Below, piece by piece: positions 1-4,578 of a DNA stretch of 5,903 nucleotides (position 1 is its first letter; every line of letters begins with the position of its first letter). The stretch spans positions 1 to 5,903 of the forward strand of contig JABDJZ010000592.1 in the NCBI GenBank assembly GCA_013003255.1. The letters run 5' to 3'. A program made the translations under genes and the position numbers. This DNA is from Rhodothermales bacterium. Lineage in GTDB: Bacteria; Bacteroidota; Rhodothermia; Rhodothermales; UBA10348. A model generated the notes under the pieces. That model was not told where the DNA came from. It saw nothing but the letters and a program-made list of their open reading frames with translations, and did not search any database.

Positions 1-1994
1 CCCCACGCGCCGTCCGAGACGTAGACCTCATCCATGGAGAGACTGGACCCATAATCCACGGTGAAGCCCAAATCGTAGGTTGGGCCGATGTCCAATGAGA
101 GTCGATTCACTCCTTCCGAAAGGCTGATGGCCTCACGGAAGGCCAAGGCCGGGGCAGTCTCGGTGGTTCGATGTGAGCCCGCCAGAACCACGGTTGTGGC
201 TCCAGACATATTGTCAATCTCGAGGTCCAGACGACCGTCTCTGTATTCGGCCGTTCGGGCTATCACCATCGGAAGATGCACCTCCGGGTTTTCCATGCGC
301 GCACCACGCCCTGACCGGAGATCTGTCACGATCTGGCGGACAAGATCCACCGTGGTTGACGGCGAAACGGACCAGACCTGCAGGTTCACGGTTCGCCCGT
401 TTGCACTGGGCGGCGTGTATTCAGCGTTGCGATACCGGGACTCCAGCAGCCAGTTGCCCGGCACGTCATACGCCGCAAAGGAAATCGCATAATCCACGGA
501 TCCGTCCTCGTGCGCCATCGCAGCCAGGACAAAGGGCATGCCCTCAATCTGTACGACCCTGAGTGCCGCTACCCGGGCACCGACCAAGCGGTCACAGATC
601 ACTTTGCTGTGCTCGTAGACCGCGTTGGCCGCCGTCTCGAGCACCATCATGGCTCCGAGTATTGAGCCCCCGGGGGCTATCCAGTCGACGGCCAGGGCCG
701 AGGTGGCATTCGTCACGCCGATGAGGTCATTGGGTGTCGTGACCCACGGCGTGGCGCCAGCCGGAAACGCGCTCGGTACGAACGCATCCAGTCCTGAGCT
801 TTTGCTGGCTACGTTCCAGCGACGTAGCGGGGGAGCCACCCTACCCAGCCGGGTGTCCTCGGCCCGCGCGAACTGCCGCGCGGCAATCTTGGCGGCCAGA
901 TCACCGTTGGATTCCAGTCCCCCGTCGCTGCCGGAGGTGGAGGCCACGGGTGCCGAGGAATAACTGTCCATGCCCGTCCCTGCATCGTTGCCTGTGTTCT
1001 CATCCACCTGGTCCGACTTCGTGATGCGGGCCGTGACTGTGGGTAGTTCATCCGTGGCGACACCCTCGAGGTCCAGTTCCATGGTGGTCAGACTTTCGAC
1101 GTATGGGATCTTCCACACGCCCGTGGCGAGGTCAAACTCGGAGTCCCCCGTAGTGGTGGCCGAGGCGTAGGTGCCCCTGGGCAGATCAACGGTGATCTCC
1201 ATGTTGGTGGCATCATCGGGGCCATCGTTCGTGATCCGAACCTTGCTCTTGACCGCCCTGCCGCGTGGCGCCATCGGATCATCGCTGGAACTGCCGAGCC
1301 CCAGATCCGCCTTGCCGCTTCCCTCAAAGGAGCAGGTGCCGAAGTGGTCCCCGTGATTCCCGAAATGGGCCGCGAGCGATCTGCTGCTCACCGTGATGGT
1401 TCGGCGATTCGCGGGATTTCCGGGAGGGATATGGCAAATGGTGGCCTTCGAGCGCCGCATCGCGCCGTCCATGGCGTAGGACCAGGCCTCACCCAGTTCT
1501 GAGATGGCCTTTCGGGTGTCGCCGGCGGACCGGGACGCGACGGCGCTTTCCCGCTTGGCGACGGCCGCCGAAACGGCACGACTGCATTCGGCCGTGTCGC
1601 AGCCGGACTCAGCGATCGCTCCGTCGGCCAAGTCCAAATCAAGTTCGAAGAGCTGGGTCAGTGCCTCAACGGCGCTGCTGACGCAATTGCCCTTGCGCGA
1701 GGCCACGCGCTGCAGATCATCCGCGGCCGCCTCGTCGTTCGCGAACAGGCCGACTCCGTTGCTGAGGTTGAGGGCGTCCTTGTCCGCGTCCGCCCAGATG
1801 GTAGCGTCCAGGCTGGCACGCAGGCGTGTTACGGCCTGCCCGAGCTTGGCGTCCGAGTCGCCGCCACACGTGCCCTGAAATCGCTCAAGGCCCTCCGTGA
1901 GAGCCACACGACTCGTGTAGTTGCTGCCATCCTGCGCCAGCGCTGAGCCGGTCGCAATGAAGAGCGTTATAGTGATCAGTAATAGTCTATACAT
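1..1994 (-). CDS. Secreted multidomain protein with CHIPPGN motif and DUF11 domain (partial, C-terminus beyond the window)
   Basis: The reading frame is open for all 664 codons from the ATG at 1994 to the left edge, so the C-terminus is missing. Residues 1-20 are a good signal peptide (short basic start, hydrophobic core, cleavage likely after GSALA, before QDG), so the protein should be exported. Residues 21-180 look helical, with Cys43, Cys104, Cys132 and Cys137, and end in a KAISELGEAWSYA stretch of the kind often seen in secreted DUF11 proteins. Residues 187-221 form a CHIPPGNPAN...HFGNHGDHFGTC module bounded by two cysteines. Residues about 243-335 match DUF11 (RITNDGPDDATNMEITVDLP), an Ig-like fold common in surface and secreted proteins. 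Residues 360-560 match no family I recognise; 580-664 is beta-rich and reads like a carbohydrate-binding-type sandwich (a guess). The start is supported by AGGAG four bases upstream. It is divergent from the receiver-PIG-L gene. Function unknown; adhesin or matrix protein is possible. Confidence 0.88.
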   Translation of the reverse strand, partial: MYRLLLITITLFIATGSALAQDGSNYTSRVALTEGLERFQGTCGGDSDAKLGQAVTRLRASLDATIWADADKDALNLSNGVGLFANDEAAADDLQRVASRKGNCVSSAVEALTQLFELDLDLADGAIAESGCDTAECSRAVSAAVAKRESAVASRSAGDTRKAISELGEAWSYAMDGAMRRSKATICHIPPGNPANRRTITVSSRSLAAHFGNHGDHFGTCSFEGSGKADLGLGSSSDDPMAPRGRAVKSKVRITNDGPDDATNMEITVDLPRGTYASATTTGDSEFDLATGVWKIPYVESLTTMELDLEGVATDELPTVTARITKSDQVDENTGNDAGTGMDSYSSAPVASTSGSDGGLESNGDLAAKIAARQFARAEDTRLGRVAPPLRRWNVASKSSGLDAFVPSAFPAGATPWVTTPNDLIGVTNATSALAVDWIAPGGSILGAMMVLETAANAVYEHSKVICDRLVGARVAALRVVQIEGMPFVLAAMAHEDGSVDYAISFAAYDVPGNWLLESRYRNAEYTPPSANGRTVNLQVWSVSPSTTVDLVRQIVTDLRSGRGARMENPEVHLPMVIARTAEYRDGRLDLEIDNMSGATTVVLAGSHRTTETAPALAFREAISLSEGVNRLSLDIGPTYDLGFTVDYGSSLSMDEVYVSDGAW

Positions 1995-1998
1995 GGTA

Positions 1999-2003
1999 CT
2001 CCT
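1999..2003 (-). promoter_or_regulatory. Shine-Dalgarno site of the secreted-protein gene
   Basis: On the minus strand AGGAG is followed by four bases (TACC) and the ATG at 1994-1992. It fixes the start, which is also the one that gives a complete signal peptide. The spacing is short but usable. The first codons (TAT AGA CTA TTA) are AT-rich compared with the rest of the gene, which would keep the initiation region free of structure. Confidence 0.7.
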
Positions 2004-2110
2004 GATTGGGATGTAGCCCGAGGGTACCTTCCTTAGTCTGGATGCAAAGCCGGATTTCGACCAAGGCCGTTTCCATTTCGACGAATGCCGCGATCCTCCC
2101 CACGGGACCC

Positions 2111-2118
2111 TATTTTCG
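2111..2118 (+). promoter_or_regulatory. Possible -10 / -7 promoter element of the receiver-PIG-L gene
   Basis: TATTTTCG resembles a sigma-70 -10 box (TATAAT) and matches seven of eight positions of the Bacteroidota-type -7 element TAnnTTTG. A transcript starting about seven bases after TATTTT would begin at or within a base or two of the ATG at 2123, giving a leaderless mRNA. That would fit the absence of any purine-rich ribosome site upstream of this ATG. No matching -35 or -33 element is visible at the right distance, so the call is weak. Confidence 0.25.
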
Positions 2119-2122
2119 ATTC

Positions 2123-3112
2123 ATGAAGGAGCGCATTCTGCTAGTCGAAGACAGCCCCGATCAGGCCATGCTCATGCAGGCCTGGCTCACCGCCGCCGGC
2201 GACTATGACGTGGTCGTGGCCTCGGACGGAATCGAGGGATCCCGCTTTGCCCGCTATGGCGAGTGGGACCTTGTAATCAGTGATATTGACCTGCCTGGAT
2301 TGCCGGGAATTGAGCTGCTGGCTGAGGTCAAAGCGCGCCGAGAGGAGACGCCGGTGCTCTTGGTCACGGGTCACCAGCGCATGGACTTTGCGGTGGAGGC
2401 ACTGCGCAAGCGGGCTGACGAGTTCATGATCAAGCCGCTCGATCCAAAGGAGTTCGTGGCGAAGGCGCAGGAGTTGATTGCCTCCGCCAAGGCGCGTAGA
2501 TCGGCGTCGCAGAAGACGGTCCTGGCCATCGGGGCGCACCCGGATGACGTGGAAATTGGCGTGGGAGGCACACTGCTCAGGCACGCTGCTGAGGGAGACC
2601 GCGTAATCATCCTGACGCTGACCGGGGGCGAGCACGGCGGCACGGTGTCCGAGCGGAAGAACGAGTCGCAAACCGCTGCTGACAGGGTCGGGGCGAAACT
2701 GGTCATGAAGAGCCTTCCGGATACAGCCATCTCGGAGGGGCTGGAGACCATCCGCGCCATCGAGGAGACCATCGGCAAATTCGATCCGGTTACGGTCTAC
2801 ACACACACGCCAAACGACAACCATCAGGACCACCGGAATACCCATCGCGCCACGGTGGTTGCGGCCCGTAACGTGGCCAACGTCTACTGCTACCAGGCCC
2901 CTTCCACCACCATCCAGTTCATACCGCAGGTGTTCATTGACATCGCGCCCTACATGGATGGAAAACTGGAACTCATCGCGGCCTACCGCTCCCAGGTGGC
3001 GGTCCGGGCGTACCTGGAAGATGACCTGATCCGAGCTACGGCGCGCTACTGGGGGCGCTTTGCGGGCTACTCTCTGGTGGAGCCCATGGAAGTTCTTCGC
3101 CGGACGGACTAG
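2123..3112 (+). CDS. Response-regulator receiver domain fused to a PIG-L/LmbE-family zinc deacetylase
   Basis: This 329-residue protein has two domains and no signal peptide, so it should act in the cytoplasm. Residues 1-121 are a CheY-like receiver with every key residue: acidic pair Glu9-Asp10, phospho-acceptor Asp54 (ISDIDLPGLPG), Thr82 (LLVTGHQ) and Lys104 (FMIKPLD). A linker of about ten residues leads to a PIG-L domain (132-329) with AHPDDVEIGVGG (His139, Asp142 as zinc ligands, Asp141 as catalytic base) and NDNHQDHRNTH (His237 as third ligand, His234 equivalent to the oxyanion histidine). Family members remove N-acetyl groups from GlcNAc-linked substrates; the substrate here is unknown. 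I chose the ATG at 2123 because the receiver fold begins directly there (MKERILLVEDS); the longer frame from 2006 adds unconserved sequence. It converges on the TPR-barrel gene with a 3-base gap. Phosphorylation presumably controls the deacetylase; no kinase gene is in the window. Confidence 0.93.
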   Translation: MKERILLVEDSPDQAMLMQAWLTAAGDYDVVVASDGIEGSRFARYGEWDLVISDIDLPGLPGIELLAEVKARREETPVLLVTGHQRMDFAVEALRKRADEFMIKPLDPKEFVAKAQELIASAKARRSASQKTVLAIGAHPDDVEIGVGGTLLRHAAEGDRVIILTLTGGEHGGTVSERKNESQTAADRVGAKLVMKSLPDTAISEGLETIRAIEETIGKFDPVTVYTHTPNDNHQDHRNTHRATVVAARNVANVYCYQAPSTTIQFIPQVFIDIAPYMDGKLELIAAYRSQVAVRAYLEDDLIRATARYWGRFAGYSLVEPMEVLRRTD

Positions 3113-3115
3113 GCG

Positions 3116-4255
3116 TCAGCGCAGGGTAATCGAGTACCCGAGGCGCGGACGCGGCGCAGATTTGGAGCCTCCCAACTGGAGTCCAACCCGAGCCGACTTC
3201 AGGGGGAACGACACACCGAGCGCATAGTCGAGAGAGCCCTGTCCCCCGCCGCCCGACGCGGTGACGCTCGGGGCGAATACCAGTTTTCCGGCGTTGATTC
3301 GGGCCCCGACAACAACGGCCTGCGAGGCTACACCCTTATTGGAAAACAGCCGGTAGTACTGCACCATGGCATAGCCTCGGCTGCCAAACGCCCTAAGCAG
3401 GTCCAATCGGGTGAGCGTTTCGGAGAGCGGGTCAGCGGCGTCCGTCCGAGCCGCCGCCGTGGTTGACCAGCCGCTCTCCCAACTCCGCGTGATGGATGTT
3501 GAAACCAGGTGGCTGAAGTTGCCCTCTGAAAGCCGCAGCCGGTAGCCCAGGTTGCCGGTAGTCCGGCGAGGCAACTCCCGAACAAACGTCAGGGAGGCGG
3601 CCTTCTCAACCCGCGAGTCACCAATTCTCGAGGAGGTGGAGACGCCACCTGCCAGACGACTCTTGAGGCTCAATCGGTACGACGCCGAAGCCCGGTTGCC
3701 AACCACGCGCTGGCCGTCGCTGACCATGAAGCCGCCCAGTTGCACATCAGCGGAGAATCGCTTCATGGTCTTGAGCTCTTTGAGTCCCTCCAGGGCCTCG
3801 GCGTTCTCCGGCTGGAGCGACAAGACCCGTTCGTAGCTCTCTCTGGCCTCGCTGATTTTCCAGGCGATCCGGGTGGCGAAGGCCCGGCCGTTAAGCGCCT
3901 CGATGTCATCGGGGTCCGTGGCGAGCAGCGTGTCGTACTGGGTCGCGGCAACCCCGTGTCGGCCGGCCCAGGATTGCACCCTCCCCAGCCCCAGGCGCGC
4001 TGCCCTGTCGGCCGGATCCACGGCCAGTCTGTCCCCGAATAGAGTGATGGCTTCGTCAAACCGCTGCTGCCAGGCCAACGTCATGGCCAGCTCAAGCTGG
4101 ATGTTGCGGTCCTCCGGGTGGCAGCTTCGTGCTTCCGTGAGGGCGGAAGTGGCCACGACCAGATCACCGGAGCCGCGGGCCTCCAGGCCCGCTCCGAGCA
4201 TCTCGGGGGCAGGTTCGCAGGCCAGGGTGATGGCGAGGAGAAGAGACAGCATCAT
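3116..4255 (-). CDS. TPR-containing YaiO-like outer-membrane beta-barrel protein
   Basis: The 379-residue product starts with a short hydrophobic export signal (MMLSLLLAITLAC) whose Cys13 leaves open cleavage as a lipoprotein, though TLAC is a poor lipobox. Residues about 17-152 are four TPR-like helical pairs, with typical spacing such as FDEAITLFGDRLAVDP, AATQYDTLLATDPDD and ARESYERVLSLQPEN. Residues about 166-379 alternate polar and hydrophobic residues in short strands rich in Gly, Ser and Arg, as expected for a beta-barrel of the YaiO type, which normally follows a TPR region. It probably resides in the outer membrane with the TPRs in the periplasm, serving export or anchoring of a glycan made by the upstream glycosyltransferase (inference). 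The last residue is Arg after YSITL, not the usual terminal aromatic. It is the third gene of the minus-strand operon, five bases after the 105-residue gene. The second Met (4252) is an equally possible start. Confidence 0.8.
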   Translation of the reverse strand: MMLSLLLAITLACEPAPEMLGAGLEARGSGDLVVATSALTEARSCHPEDRNIQLELAMTLAWQQRFDEAITLFGDRLAVDPADRAARLGLGRVQSWAGRHGVAATQYDTLLATDPDDIEALNGRAFATRIAWKISEARESYERVLSLQPENAEALEGLKELKTMKRFSADVQLGGFMVSDGQRVVGNRASASYRLSLKSRLAGGVSTSSRIGDSRVEKAASLTFVRELPRRTTGNLGYRLRLSEGNFSHLVSTSITRSWESGWSTTAAARTDAADPLSETLTRLDLLRAFGSRGYAMVQYYRLFSNKGVASQAVVVGARINAGKLVFAPSVTASGGGGQGSLDYALGVSFPLKSARVGLQLGGSKSAPRPRLGYSITLR

Positions 4256-4258
4256 GGG

Positions 4259-4262
4259 TCCT
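4259..4262 (-). promoter_or_regulatory. Ribosome site of the TPR-barrel gene, overlapping the upstream stop codon
   Basis: On the minus strand TAGGA contains both the TAG stop of the 105-residue gene (4263-4261) and an AGGA core. AGGA lies three bases from the ATG at 4255 and six bases from the ATG at 4252; the latter spacing is better, so the true start may be the second Met. The arrangement suggests translational coupling or reinitiation between the two genes. Confidence 0.5.
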
Positions 4263-4578
4263 AGAGGATTGCGGCGCGAATCGCCACGAAGAGTGCGAGG
4301 CCGAGGAGGATGAGCATCTCGCGGTACATCAGGGCGCGTTCGGCGCCGTGGTCCTCCTCCACTTCCTCGTGGAAGACCACATTGGCCTGAGCTGGGCTCA
4401 TCTGCATAAGGAGTCGAGACTCCTTCATCAGGGTTGGCCGGGCGGGTTCGGGGTCAGATTTCGCCGGCTCAGGGTCCGGTTGCGCCGCGGCTTTCGGCCG
4501 AGCCAGGTGCGGCTTGCGCACCAACGAGAGGACGGCCTGTCCAGAGTTCATTTCAGCGGTCATCAGGAGTTCAAGCAT
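4261..4578 (-). CDS. Small protein with proline-rich segment and C-terminal membrane helix, function unknown
   Basis: This 105-residue protein matches no family I can name. Residues 1-30 are mixed and basic toward the end (LVRKPHLARPKAAAQ). Residues 34-47 are a proline/acid segment with two copies of DPEPA (35-39 and 42-46). Residues 50-88 look helical with an acidic patch (FHEEVEEDHGAE), and residues about 89-105 (MLILLGLALFVAIRAAIL) are one hydrophobic helix ending at the C-terminus, so it is probably tail-anchored in the inner membrane with its bulk in the cytoplasm. Its start overlaps the glycosyltransferase stop by 8 bases and the TPR-barrel gene follows after 5 bases, which argues strongly that it is real and co-translated. 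The position recalls small accessory subunits of glycan synthases such as PgaD, but there is no visible sequence similarity. Alternative starts at residues 6 and 10 lack better ribosome sites. Confidence 0.75.
   Translation of the reverse strand: MLELLMTAEMNSGQAVLSLVRKPHLARPKAAAQPDPEPAKSDPEPARPTLMKESRLLMQMSPAQANVVFHEEVEEDHGAERALMYREMLILLGLALFVAIRAAIL
4571..4578 (-). other. 8-base overlap joining the glycosyltransferase and the 105-residue gene
   Basis: On the minus strand ATGCTTGA holds the ATG of the small gene (4578-4576) and, in another frame, the TGA stop of the glycosyltransferase (4573-4571). The purine run GGAAAAG a few bases upstream, inside the glycosyltransferase, could serve as the ribosome site. 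Such overlaps usually couple translation and favour fixed ratios of proteins acting together. Confidence 0.75.

Larger units (their letters stand above)
1995..2122. promoter_or_regulatory. Divergent intergenic region holding two presumed promoters
   Basis: These 128 bases separate the secreted-protein gene (leftward) from the receiver-PIG-L gene (rightward), so both promoters should lie here unless the leftward gene is transcribed from elsewhere. I see no convincing -35/-10 pair on either strand and no clear operator palindrome. The only promoter-like element is TATTTTCG at 2111-2118, just before the rightward ATG. The frame of the rightward gene stays open back to an ATG at 2006, but that extension (39 residues) has no ribosome site and matches nothing in the receiver family, so I treat it as non-coding. 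Confidence 0.45.

Noticed and set aside
88..1878. Several 60-130 codon frames on the plus strand and minor minus frames within bases 88-1878
   Set aside because: They overlap the continuous 664-codon secreted-protein frame, which has a signal peptide, DUF11 and a ribosome site; the short frames have none of these.
2006..2122. 39-residue N-terminal extension of the receiver-PIG-L protein
   Set aside because: No Shine-Dalgarno site precedes the ATG at 2006 and receiver domains normally begin just where the Met at 2123 lies. The extension has no motif.
2141..2845. 234-codon minus-strand open frame opposite the receiver-PIG-L gene
   Set aside because: It lies entirely within a gene whose every catalytic residue is conserved; its product has low-complexity Arg/Leu/Asp composition and no ribosome site or domain.
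3098..3115. CGCC ... GGCG inverted repeat at the convergent gene ends as a terminator
   Set aside because: The stem is only four base pairs with a ten-base loop and has no T run, so it is not a credible intrinsic terminator.
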